A stretch of DNA of 43,701 nucleotides from Anaerolineales bacterium (GTDB taxonomy: Bacteria; Chloroflexota; Anaerolineae; Anaerolineales; UBA11579): NCBI GenBank assembly GCA_020059485.1, contig JAGVCA010000030.1, positions 1 through 43,701 of the forward strand, in the 5' to 3' direction. Both the position numbers and the translations under genes were made by a program. The notes under the pieces were generated by a model. The model did no database searches and was not told where the DNA came from. It saw only the letters and a list, made by a program, of their open reading frames with translations. This document shows positions 6,719 through 13,674 of this stretch, one piece after another (within the stretch, counting starts at the first letter, position 1; each line of letters starts with the position of its first letter).

Positions 6719-7393
6719 ATGGGCATCGAAAACATCGTAACATCGATCTCGATCGGGCTGCTGGCGACCACCAGCCCATGCGTGCTTCCGCTGTACCCGG
6801 GTTATCTGGCGTACATCAGCGGCGGGCAGGAGAACCTGCAAAACAAAACCAGCCGCTACCTGTTGGGTTTCTTTGTGCTGGCAGGCGTGCTGGTGATGAT
6901 GCTGGCGCTGGGGGGTGTGATCGCCTTGCTTTCGATTTCGGTCGGTCGGGCGCTGTCGGTGGTCATACCGATTGCCGATCTGCTGATCATTACGCTTGGC
7001 ATTCTGCTGCTGCTGGATATCAACCCGTTCAAATCTTTACCGCAGGTGCGTGTGCCAGTGCTCAACCATCCATTCATGAACGCCTTTGTGTACGGGATGT
7101 TGTATGGCCCGATCGCCCTGCCGTGTGCCGGCCCGCTGGTGGTGAGCATCTTCGCTCTATCGCTGTCATCCGGCCAGGCGCTTCAACAGCTGTCAATCTT
7201 CCTGTGGTTCGGCGTCGGCTTTGGGCTGCCATTGCTGGCTCTGTCGTTCCTTTCGGGGGCGGCGGCACGCTGGATCACGAGAGAGTTTGCCCGCCGGGCG
7301 CGGCTAATTAACATCATCAGTGGTATCCTGCTGGTGGGGATTGGGACCTATGACCTGTGGGTCAACTGGGAATTGATCACGGCCTTCTTCTAG
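6719..7393 (+). CDS. ccdA: CcdA/DsbD-type transmembrane thiol electron transporter
   Basis: A 224-residue polytopic protein of the cytochrome c biogenesis CcdA family, which carries electrons from cytoplasmic thioredoxin across the membrane to extracytoplasmic thiol proteins. There are about six membrane segments. The two conserved Cys lie in TTSPCVLPLYPGYL (Cys21) and ALPCAGPLVV (Cys136), each followed by the helix-breaking Pro typical of the family. It follows the TlpA-like lipoprotein by 75 bases with an AGAAGG ribosome-binding site, a classic CcdA-TlpA pairing. It could also serve the selenoprotein candidate on the opposite strand, since no other transporter of this type is in the window. 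Confidence 0.92.
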   Translation: MGIENIVTSISIGLLATTSPCVLPLYPGYLAYISGGQENLQNKTSRYLLGFFVLAGVLVMMLALGGVIALLSISVGRALSVVIPIADLLIITLGILLLLDINPFKSLPQVRVPVLNHPFMNAFVYGMLYGPIALPCAGPLVVSIFALSLSSGQALQQLSIFLWFGVGFGLPLLALSFLSGAAARWITREFARRARLINIISGILLVGIGTYDLWVNWELITAFF

Positions 7394-7424
7394 GCGTTTT
7401 CTCTTTTCGAGGCTCGTGCCGGGG

Positions 7425-7452
7425 TTGACAATCCTTGATTTCGTACTATAAT
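7425..7452 (+). promoter_or_regulatory. Strong housekeeping promoter of the cysteine biosynthesis operon
   Basis: TTGACA (7425-7430), 16-bp spacer, TATAAT (7447-7452): consensus at both hexamers. Transcription should start near 7459, only a few bases before the leader-peptide ATG at 7463. Confidence 0.85.
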
Positions 7453-7462
7453 CGGAATAATT

Positions 7463-7534
7463 ATGACAAATCTAGTAAAAATTGTTCAGTTGGAGGCGTC
7501 AAAGTCCTGTTGCTCGTGTCTGAAGCGGGATTGA
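7463..7534 (+). CDS. Polycysteine leader peptide (23 residues), probable attenuator uORF
   Basis: This short frame is ATG to TGA, 24 codons. The peptide starts MTNLVKIVQ and ends SKSCCSCLKRD, with Cys codons at 7508-7513 and 7517-7519. It begins about four bases after the predicted transcription start, so it would be translated from a virtually leaderless message. It lies directly ahead of a structured RNA with an intrinsic terminator and then the cysteine biosynthesis genes. Three Cys in four residues is the signature of a leader peptide that lets ribosomes sense charged Cys-tRNA. Leaderless polycysteine uORFs acting as cysteine attenuators are known in mycobacteria. The stop codon falls inside the first large stem (7525-7534), the usual position for coupling translation to RNA folding. 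Confidence 0.72.
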   Translation: MTNLVKIVQLEASKSCCSCLKRD

Positions 7535-7666
7535 CGGCCTTCTGAGCGAAAGATAACCACACTCGCACGCCAGTAGACCACAGGCGGCCTCAATCCCGCA
7601 GGACCAGACAGGAAGACCTCCGATCTTCCTGCCAAAGTTCTGCCGCGTTGCGGCTGTCTGTTTTTT
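7504..7666 (+). promoter_or_regulatory. Structured attenuator leader RNA with intrinsic terminator
   Basis: A long hairpin pairs GCGGGATTGA (7525-7534) with TCAATCCCGC (7590-7599), extended by GGCC/GGCC and CTG/CAG; GTCCT (7504-7508) can pair AGGAC (7600-7604). A second domain has CAGGAAGA/TCTTCCTG (7609-7616/7624-7631) and GCCGC-GTT-GCGGC (7642-7654). These are closed by CAGACAG (7605-7611) with CTGTCTG (7654-7660), followed by T-rich sequence ending in six T (7661-7666). Competing pairings exist: GTCTG (7518-7522) with CAGAC (7605-7609), and GCGGC (7584-7588) with GCCGC (7642-7646). The terminator lies before cysM with no other clear promoter after it, so expression must pass it. The exact on/off folds are not resolved. 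Confidence 0.65.
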
Positions 7667-7705
7667 GTGTCTATTGGCGTTTTGATTTTAATCATCGAGG
7701 ATTAT

Positions 7706-8683
7706 ATGGTAACAACAACCAGGCTATCCACAAAAAAAACTGAAATGAAAGCAGCCGGACTGGCTTCCGGATTGGCTGCGGTGGTCGGCAACACTCCGCT
7801 GCTCCCACTGCACCGCCTGGCCGCCGATCTGTGGCCGGATGTGCAAGTGTATGCCAAGGCCGAATGGTTCAATCCCGGCGGTTCGGTCAAAGACCGGCCA
7901 GCGTTGAACATCTTAAGGAACGCCCTGGAGAGCGGGGCACTGACCCCGGATAAGAGGCTACTGGATTCAACCTCCGGCAATATGGGGATCGCCTATGCCA
8001 CTCTGGGCGCTTCGATGGGGATCCGGGTGACACTGGCCCTGCCAGCGAATGCCTCGCCGGAACGGATCAAGATCCTGAAGGCACTGGGCGCTGAACTGGT
8101 ATTGACCGATCCTTTGGAAGGCTCGGATGGGGCGATCGTGGTTGCTCAGGAAATGGCTGAAGCCGATCCTGGGCGCTATTTCTACGCCAATCAGTACGAC
8201 AATCCTGCTAACTGGCAAGCCCACTATCAGACCACCGGCCCGGAAGTCTGGGGCCAGACGGGTGGTCAGGTGACCCACTTTGTGGCCGGGATGGGCACCA
8301 GCGGGACGATCATGGGGACGACCCGTTATCTGAGGGAGAAAAACCCGGCTATTCGGTCGGTGGCCTTCTACCCGGATGCCCCCTTCCACGGTCTGGAGGG
8401 TCTTAAGCACATGCCGACTGCGCAAAAACCGGGCATCTATGTACCTGAACTGCCGAATGAGACCCGCGAGGTTGAAACCGAAGCCGCTTACGAGATGGTT
8501 CGCCGGCTGGGGCAGGAAGAGGGAATGTTTGTCGGTTTCTCCTCCGGAGCGGCGGCGGCCGCCGCACTTAAAGTGGCTGAGGAACTGGCCGAACGCGGTG
8601 AGGGCGGCCTGATTGTGACGGTCTTCCCTGATGCTGGATATAAATACCTGACATCGAACATTTGGGACGAGGCATCGGGATGA
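7706..8683 (+). CDS. cysM: PLP-dependent cysteine synthase, CysM-like (probably CysO-dependent)
   Basis: The 325-residue product is a fold-type II PLP enzyme. NPGGSVKDRP carries the PLP lysine (Lys62), STSGNMGIAYA is the substrate/phosphate loop, and GMGTSGTIMG is the PLP-phosphate loop. Such enzymes replace the leaving group of O-acetyl- or O-phosphoserine with sulfide. The operon partner CysO suggests the sulfur is delivered as a CysO thiocarboxylate, as in the Mycobacterium CysM/CysO/Mec pathway. The frame is open to a GTG at 7667, but the ATG at 7706 has GAGG five bases before it. The stop overlaps the next ATG (ATGA). O-acetylserine sulfhydrylase or cystathionine beta-synthase activity cannot be excluded from sequence. 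Confidence 0.9.
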   Translation: MVTTTRLSTKKTEMKAAGLASGLAAVVGNTPLLPLHRLAADLWPDVQVYAKAEWFNPGGSVKDRPALNILRNALESGALTPDKRLLDSTSGNMGIAYATLGASMGIRVTLALPANASPERIKILKALGAELVLTDPLEGSDGAIVVAQEMAEADPGRYFYANQYDNPANWQAHYQTTGPEVWGQTGGQVTHFVAGMGTSGTIMGTTRYLREKNPAIRSVAFYPDAPFHGLEGLKHMPTAQKPGIYVPELPNETREVETEAAYEMVRRLGQEEGMFVGFSSGAAAAAALKVAEELAERGEGGLIVTVFPDAGYKYLTSNIWDEASG

Positions 8684-9126
8684 GCAAACCACTGAAGATC
8701 GGACCGGAAGTGCTCAAGCGGATCCATGAGCATGGCGAGCAATCCTACCCTGAGGAAGGGGCCGGGTTGCTGCTTGGGCATGAAGGCAATGACCTGCGTG
8801 AGGTCGTCGCAATCCTGCCGCTGACGAACGCCCGCGAGGACACAGCCCGGCACAACCGCTATCTGATCACACCGCAGGATATGATCGCCGGTGAGAATGA
8901 AGCCATCCGGCTTGGTTTGGATATTGTCGGTGTGTTCCACAGCCATCCAGACCATCCCAACCGGCCTTCGGAGTTTGATCGGGAGTGGGCGCTGCCGTGG
9001 TATTCGTACCTGATCACGAGTGTGTCGGCCGGCAAGGCAGCCGGGAGCCGCTCCTGGCGGCTGAAAGATGACCGGCAGGAATTTTCTGAGGAAACCCTCC
9101 TGCTGGGTGAAGCAGAATCGAATTAA
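8680..9126 (+). CDS. mec: JAMM/MPN+ metalloprotease, Mec-like (CysO peptide hydrolase)
   Basis: A 148-residue protein with a complete JAMM zinc motif: His87-Ser-His89-Pro, six residues, then Ser97 and Asp100, with the upstream catalytic Glu at 25/26 (YPEEGAGLLLG). In the CysO pathway this protease releases cysteine from the CysO-cysteine adduct. Some relatives instead trim C-terminal residues of ubiquitin-like sulfur carriers to expose Gly-Gly. Here both jobs may be needed, because the CysO encoded 28 bases downstream has five residues beyond its Gly-Gly. Translation is coupled to cysM by an ATGA overlap. Confidence 0.9.
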   Translation: MSKPLKIGPEVLKRIHEHGEQSYPEEGAGLLLGHEGNDLREVVAILPLTNAREDTARHNRYLITPQDMIAGENEAIRLGLDIVGVFHSHPDHPNRPSEFDREWALPWYSYLITSVSAGKAAGSRSWRLKDDRQEFSEETLLLGEAESN

Positions 9127-9153
9127 AGATCTATTTTTGGAGGTTAAACCAAG

Positions 9154-9441
9154 ATGACCGTATTGAGAATCCCTACACCGCTGAGACCTTACGCTGAAGG
9201 GGTTAGCGAGATCGAGATTGGGGCTGAGAATGTCGGCCTGGCGCTGGAAGAATTGACCAGCCGCTACCCGGCGTTGCGCAAGCACCTGTTCACTGATGAT
9301 GGCGAGCTGCGCTCGTATGTCAATCTGTTCCTGAATGATGAGGATATCCGCCACTTACAGGGTACGGATACCCCTGTGTCGCCGGACGACCGTTTGATGA
9401 TCATTCCAAGCATTGCCGGGGGTTGGGAAGGCCAGTCGTAG
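9154..9441 (+). CDS. cysO: CysO/MoaD/ThiS-family ubiquitin-like sulfur carrier with C-terminal extension
   Basis: The 95-residue protein has a beta-grasp fold typical of MoaD/ThiS/CysO. Its IIPSIAGG segment carries the Gly89-Gly90 pair at which the thiocarboxylate is formed. Unlike mature carriers it continues with WEGQS, so it cannot be activated until these five residues are removed. A JAMM protease is encoded just upstream and an E1-like activating enzyme downstream. A GGAGG ribosome-binding site precedes the ATG. Role as sulfur donor for cysteine is inferred from the operon; molybdopterin or thiamine synthesis would need other partners, which are absent here. Confidence 0.88.
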   Translation: MTVLRIPTPLRPYAEGVSEIEIGAENVGLALEELTSRYPALRKHLFTDDGELRSYVNLFLNDEDIRHLQGTDTPVSPDDRLMIIPSIAGGWEGQS

Positions 9442-9924
9442 ATGGACGCGGTGAAGAAAGTCGATCACAGCGCCATGCGTGTCAATCAGGCGTTCATCAT
9501 CGGTTTGAACATTTTGGCCTTCGTACTGGATGCCGCCTGGCTGGCGCTGCTGGTCGGGCTGGTGATGGCCCTGGGGACGGCTGTCCGGCAGCCAGGGTTT
9601 GGCTTCATTTACCGGAGCGTGCTAAAACCGCGCGGCTGGGTGAAGCCGGATGTGGTACCCGACAATCCGGAACCGCACCGCTTCGCACAGGGATTTGGCG
9701 CGGTGGTGCTGCTGGGCGGCAGTGTGTTCTTGTTCCTGGGGAACGTCTTATTGGGTTGGGGGCTGGTGTGGCTGGTGATCGCGCTGGCCGCGCTGAACCT
9801 GTTTGGCGGGTTCTGTGTGGGTTGCGCCATGTACTATTGGCTGAACCGGCTGCGCGTTCCCGGGTTTGAGAAAGCCCCGCCAGACGGGACTGTGCCCGGC
9901 ATGCGTCCCAAGGTGGAAGGCTGA
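9442..9924 (+). CDS. DUF4395 membrane protein with CxxC
   Basis: A 160-residue integral membrane protein matching the DUF4395 pattern: VNQAFIIGLNIL near the start, two pairs of hydrophobic segments, and the signature GFCVGCAMYYWLNR. The CxxC sits at the start of the last helix. It begins at the base after the cysO stop and overlaps the next gene by one base (TGATG). DUF4395 proteins often occur with thioredoxins and sulfur-transfer genes, but no biochemical role is established. The placement suggests it moves reducing power or a sulfur species across the membrane for the pathway; this is inference. Confidence 0.82.
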   Translation: MDAVKKVDHSAMRVNQAFIIGLNILAFVLDAAWLALLVGLVMALGTAVRQPGFGFIYRSVLKPRGWVKPDVVPDNPEPHRFAQGFGAVVLLGGSVFLFLGNVLLGWGLVWLVIALAALNLFGGFCVGCAMYYWLNRLRVPGFEKAPPDGTVPGMRPKVEG

Positions 9925-10400
9925 TGAGCCCAATACTATTGCGTTTGCTGTTGGCCATCGGGCTGGCTGTGGCTGGTTACGGTTTCTATCTGGCGGTCAA
10001 CCGGGTGATCCTGCTGCGGGCCGCCCGCCAGACCCTCGGATTGGATGCCTATCGGCCAGGCCGCCCCGGGATCGTGTATTTCACGATGGAAGGCTGTGTA
10101 CCGTGCAGGACCACCCAACGGCCGGCGCTGCAAAGTTTGCTGGCTGAGCTTGGGGATCAAGTGCAGTTGATCGAGGTGGATGTGGTTGCCCGGCCGGATC
10201 TGGCTGAAAGCTGGGGCGTGTTGAGTGTCCCGACAACTTTCATCATCGATGAGAAGGGCCAGCCGCGGCGCGTCAATCATGGCGTGGCGTTGGCGGAAAA
10301 ATTGCTTGAGCAGTTGGAGCAGGTTTCAGGCATTGATCTGGTTGTCAGGACGCACGAGCATCCGACCGAGCCCAACCCGACCCCTTCGGCGACAGACTGA
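9924..10400 (+). CDS. Membrane-anchored thioredoxin-like protein
   Basis: A 158-residue protein with one N-terminal membrane segment (about residues 5-30) and a thioredoxin domain. EGCVPC is the CxxC active site and GVLSVPTTFIIDEKG carries the cis-Pro loop. The N-terminus has no lipobox, so the domain stays tethered. It overlaps the DUF4395 gene by one base. The two form a membrane redox pair inserted between the sulfur-carrier genes and the activating enzyme. Orientation relative to the membrane is not certain from charges alone. Confidence 0.87.
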   Translation: MSPILLRLLLAIGLAVAGYGFYLAVNRVILLRAARQTLGLDAYRPGRPGIVYFTMEGCVPCRTTQRPALQSLLAELGDQVQLIEVDVVARPDLAESWGVLSVPTTFIIDEKGQPRRVNHGVALAEKLLEQLEQVSGIDLVVRTHEHPTEPNPTPSATD

Positions 10401-10441
10401 CTGCTCCTAACGACTACCCAAAGAGATAAATTGAGGCTATT

Positions 10442-11617
10442 ATGGCATTAACAATCATGGATAAGACAACTGAACTGACACACGAAGAGATCAAGCGCTA
10501 TTCCCGTCACCTGCTGATCCCCGAAGTGGGGTTGGAGGGGCAGAAGAAGCTGAAGGATTCCTCCGTTCTGATCATCGGGACAGGCGGGTTAGGCTCGCCG
10601 GTGGCGATGTACCTGGCGGCGGCCGGGATCGGGCATCTGGGCCTGGTGGATTATGACGTGGTGGATTATTCCAACCTGCAGCGCCAGGTGATCCACGGCT
10701 CAAGTACGCTGGGAGTGCTCAAGGTCGATTCGGCCAAACAGCGCTTGCTGGATATCAACCCGGATATCAAGATCTCAACCTACAATGAATTGTTTAATTC
10801 TGCCAATGCGATGGAGATCGCCAAAGGGTATGACCTGATCATCGACGGGACGGACAACTTCCCGACCCGCTATCTGGTAAATGATGTCTGTGTGATGCTG
10901 GGGATCCCGAATGTGTACGGCTCGATCTTCCGCTTTGACGGTCAGGTGAGCGTCTTTGATGCCGTGGATGGGCCGTGCTACCGCTGCATCTTCCCTGAGC
11001 CGCCACCGCCCGGTCTGGTGCCATCTTGCGCAGAGGGTGGTGTGCTCGGAGTTCTCCCCGGTACGGTCGGGACCTTGCAAGCCACCGAAGCGATCAAGGT
11101 GCTGCTGGGGATCGGGACGACCATGAAGGGCAAGATGCTGTTGTACAATGCCCTGGATATGAGCTTTGATTTCATCAAACTTCGCAAGAACCCGAACTGC
11201 AAGGTGTGCAGCCCAAACCCGGAAGTGACCGAATTGATCGACTACGAGGCTTTCTGCGGCATGCCGATGCACGACCATGACAGCGGTTCGGCCGGTGCGG
11301 AGTGGGATATCACTGCTGCCGAACTGGCTGAGCGGTTAAACTCGGACCAGCCGCCGGTTTTGATCGATGTTCGCGAGCCGCATGAATTGAGGATCTCCGC
11401 GCTGGAAGGCGCCCGCCTGATACCGCTGGGCGAACTGGCCGGCAATCTCTCTGAACTGGACAGCGCCGACGAGATGGTGCTGTTTTGCAAAAGCGGGCCG
11501 CGCTCGGCCCGGGCATTGGAACTGCTGGTTGGGGCTGGATTCCGCAAGGTTAAAAACCTGAAGGGCGGGATCAACGCCTGGGCGGAAGAGGTCGATGAGA
11601 CCATGCCGGTGTACTAG
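10442..11617 (+). CDS. moeZ: MoeZ/MoeB-type adenylyltransferase-sulfurtransferase (E1-like ThiF domain plus rhodanese)
   Basis: A 391-residue two-domain enzyme. The N-terminal E1/ThiF domain has the ATP loop GTGGLG (about 46-51), zinc cysteines Cys179, Cys182, Cys253 and Cys256, and Cys196 in VPSCAEGG. The C-terminal rhodanese domain (about 288-391) has active Cys349 in LFCKSGPRS. It adenylates the C-terminal Gly of CysO/MoaD-like carriers and transfers persulfide sulfur to form the thiocarboxylate. GAGG lies five bases before the chosen ATG. With CysO, the JAMM protease and CysM it completes the pathway from persulfide to cysteine. A strong terminator follows. Confidence 0.93.
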   Translation: MALTIMDKTTELTHEEIKRYSRHLLIPEVGLEGQKKLKDSSVLIIGTGGLGSPVAMYLAAAGIGHLGLVDYDVVDYSNLQRQVIHGSSTLGVLKVDSAKQRLLDINPDIKISTYNELFNSANAMEIAKGYDLIIDGTDNFPTRYLVNDVCVMLGIPNVYGSIFRFDGQVSVFDAVDGPCYRCIFPEPPPPGLVPSCAEGGVLGVLPGTVGTLQATEAIKVLLGIGTTMKGKMLLYNALDMSFDFIKLRKNPNCKVCSPNPEVTELIDYEAFCGMPMHDHDSGSAGAEWDITAAELAERLNSDQPPVLIDVREPHELRISALEGARLIPLGELAGNLSELDSADEMVLFCKSGPRSARALELLVGAGFRKVKNLKGGINAWAEEVDETMPVY

Positions 11618-11646
11618 ACTCGAACCACGACCTAAAAAATAAAACG

Positions 11647-11677
11647 AAAGCCCGTCATTTTCCGAATGACGGGCTTT
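11647..11677 (+). terminator. Intrinsic terminator after the cysteine operon
   Basis: A perfect 13-bp stem (AAAGCCCGTCATT / AATGACGGGCTTT) with a 5-base loop, followed by a short T-run. It ends the moeZ operon; the next gene's ribosome-binding site starts just after it. Confidence 0.85.
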
Positions 11678-11698
11678 TGGAAAGAACCAGAGGTTCGC

Positions 11699-12505
11699 GT
11701 GCAAAATGTGCGGCTGGAAAGAGAATACCCTCATGCCCCTGCCAGCATCCTGCAACTGGTACGAGGAGAAAAAGCCAGCGAGGTGGGGATTGGCTGCTCG
11801 GCGGCGCGGGTTTTCCGGATTGAAATGGAAAGCGGTAAACGCCGATATTTGAAGGTGCAGACGGTGGTTGGTCCGGAAACGCTGGCTCATGAAGCCGCAA
11901 TCCTTGAGTGGCTGCAGGGAAGGCTGCCGGCACCTGAGGTATTGGCCTTCGCAGACAGCGGGGAGCAGGAGTATCTGGTGATCTCGGAAGTGGCAGGGCA
12001 GGATTGTGTCGCGGCGATGGCTACCGAGGACCACAAAACGATCACACAACTGCTGGCAGAAGGATTGCGTCAGGTGCATACTGTCGGGATCATGGATTGC
12101 CCGTTCGATGAGCGGATCGATGCCAAGCTCGCTCAGGCACGGCTGAATGTTAACCTGGGGTTGGTGGACGAGGATGACTTTGACGAAGAACGGCGCGGTC
12201 AGATGACCGCGGGCGAAATTTTGACGGCATTGCAGCGCATCCGCCCGGCAGAATCCGACCTGGTGTTCACGCATGGAGATTACTGTCTGCCGAATATCAT
12301 TCTGCTCAACAGCCGTGTGAACGGATTTATCGACCTTGGCCGGGCCGGGATTGCTGATCGGTATAATGACCTGGCGATCGCTTCCCGCAGCATCCGGTAT
12401 AACCTGGGACCCGATATGGAGACATTGTTCTTTGAAAGTTATGGCCTCGGAAGGGTGGACCGGGAGAAGATCGCTTATTATCGGTTGATGGATGAGTTAT
12501 TCTAA
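11699..12505 (+). CDS. Aminoglycoside 3'-phosphotransferase-like kinase
   Basis: The 268-residue product has the antibiotic-kinase fold: Lys52 in YLKVQ as ATP lysine, the Brenner-type motif HGDYCLPN (His192, Asp194, Asn199), and IDLGRAG with the metal-binding Asp212. Length matches APH(3') enzymes (about 265 residues). An ATG at 11666 in the same frame lies inside the terminator stem, so the GTG at 11699 with AGAGG five bases before it is the better start. Whether it confers aminoglycoside resistance or phosphorylates another small molecule cannot be told from sequence. It appears as a single-gene unit between two terminators, with no mobile-element features. Confidence 0.82.
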   Translation: MQNVRLEREYPHAPASILQLVRGEKASEVGIGCSAARVFRIEMESGKRRYLKVQTVVGPETLAHEAAILEWLQGRLPAPEVLAFADSGEQEYLVISEVAGQDCVAAMATEDHKTITQLLAEGLRQVHTVGIMDCPFDERIDAKLAQARLNVNLGLVDEDDFDEERRGQMTAGEILTALQRIRPAESDLVFTHGDYCLPNIILLNSRVNGFIDLGRAGIADRYNDLAIASRSIRYNLGPDMETLFFESYGLGRVDREKIAYYRLMDELF

Positions 12506-12525
12506 TATTGTGTTGGTGTAAATAA

Positions 12526-12551
12526 AAGAGGCTGGCAATCGCCAGCCTCTT
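12526..12551. terminator. Bidirectional terminator
   Basis: A perfect 11-bp stem (AAGAGGCTGGC / GCCAGCCTCTT) with loop AATC lies between the convergent kinase gene and the small membrane protein gene. Confidence 0.8.
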
Positions 12552-12576
12552 GTCGTCTCTGGTTAAGGTGTGAAGG

Positions 12577-12978
12577 CTACAGCACCATCGGAAGGATCAG
12601 GAACAGGATATAAAACAAACCCCAGGAAAAGCCGAGGTAGCGGGCGATCTGTCCGGGCAAGGTGGTGAGGTCAGATTCATCCTCTTCCTCTTCGTCACCC
12701 TTACCGAAGATCATGCTGCCAATCTCGAAGGAGAAGCTGACCAGACCGAGCCAGGCGCTGACGAGCAGGAAGACCAGCGCGATGCTGAGCAGGGTGGCGA
12801 ACAACACGCCGTAGTTGGAAAACAGGTCGCCGATGCCGTTGACCAGGGTCTGGAAGAGTGCCTGGATAATAGCATTGAATACATTGACTGTGGCGTTGGA
12901 CGTGTAGGCAGTGGCGGCCAGCAAGCCAGTCCACAAAACAACAGCCATCCAGCTTTTTTGTGTGATTTTCGAATCCAT
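12577..12978 (-). CDS. Small membrane protein of unknown function (133 residues)
   Basis: I do not recognise a family. The protein has three or four hydrophobic segments (about residues 10-27, 34-50, 58-82 and 112-132) and a highly acidic stretch GDEEEEDESD (about 94-103) on a loop. AGGAGG lies six bases before the ATG, so it is very probably translated. It is monocistronic and ends at a shared bidirectional terminator. Confidence 0.75.
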   Translation of the reverse strand: MDSKITQKSWMAVVLWTGLLAATAYTSNATVNVFNAIIQALFQTLVNGIGDLFSNYGVLFATLLSIALVFLLVSAWLGLVSFSFEIGSMIFGKGDEEEEDESDLTTLPGQIARYLGFSWGLFYILFLILPMVL

Positions 12979-13037
12979 TTAATGCCTCCTGAAGTGGTTG
13001 TGAGATGGGGCAACTGTATCATATTTTTAGATTTCCG

Positions 13038-13598
13038 TCACCTTCCCGGCAGGATGCATTCGGGTAGAGCAAGCCACCAGGCCGGATTTGACGGGATGCG
13101 GAAAAGGTGGGTGCTGCCCCGATGGTCTGAGGCCCCAAAACCGGGGACCGGGATGCTGACCTGTGGCAGCTGGGCCAGAATAGCCGCCAGATCGCTTTCA
13201 GTCAGCTGTTCGGTGCACAATGCCAGGATCGCTGTCAGAGAGACTGACGGATGGTCGAGCAGGTGGTCGATGTGCCAGTGAGGGCGCTTGGCAGCGGGCG
13301 GCTTGCCCGGGAGCCCGGCCTGATCCAGCGTCTGGATCAGATCCGGCAGAATCGGCTGAACAGGTTTCCATGGGGTGCGGACAGCGTGCCGCAACAGCCG
13401 GCCGGGAAGGCTGCTTGGCCCGCGCAGCGCCTTGGCTGAGCCGATATAAGTGTAAAGACCGGGTTCAAAAGCAATCGCCCGCCCACCCGCCAGGCGCCCG
13501 ACCGGCAGTTGGATCCCTTGGGCGATCCCGATCCGCAGCAGATAGAGACCGCCAGGCAGATTAGAACGGATGATCTGGACAGGAGAAGGGCTTACCAT
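13038..13598 (-). CDS. DUF123 domain protein (GIY-YIG-related)
   Basis: A 186-residue protein carrying the DUF123 signature: PGLYTYIGSAKALRG near the start, LPGRLLRH, KRPHWHIDHLLDH in the middle, and PGFGASDHRGSTHLFRI near the end. DUF123 is related to GIY-YIG nucleases and is sometimes fused to endonuclease III; no activity is firmly established. It is divergent from the next gene and has no obvious operon partner. Confidence 0.82.
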   Translation of the reverse strand: MVSPSPVQIIRSNLPGGLYLLRIGIAQGIQLPVGRLAGGRAIAFEPGLYTYIGSAKALRGPSSLPGRLLRHAVRTPWKPVQPILPDLIQTLDQAGLPGKPPAAKRPHWHIDHLLDHPSVSLTAILALCTEQLTESDLAAILAQLPQVSIPVPGFGASDHRGSTHLFRIPSNPAWWLALPECILPGR

Positions 13599-13674
13599 TG
13601 CACCATTACCGAGGAAAGATTATACTTCCAAGGTATGGTAGCCGGTAGCCTTCAGCAGTCGGCAAAATGGAGAA

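Noticed and set aside
7460-7666. T-box, SAM riboswitch or 6S RNA
   Set aside because: None of the conserved T-box or SAM motifs is present and the fold lacks the 6S central bubble. The Cys-rich uORF and terminator explain the element better.
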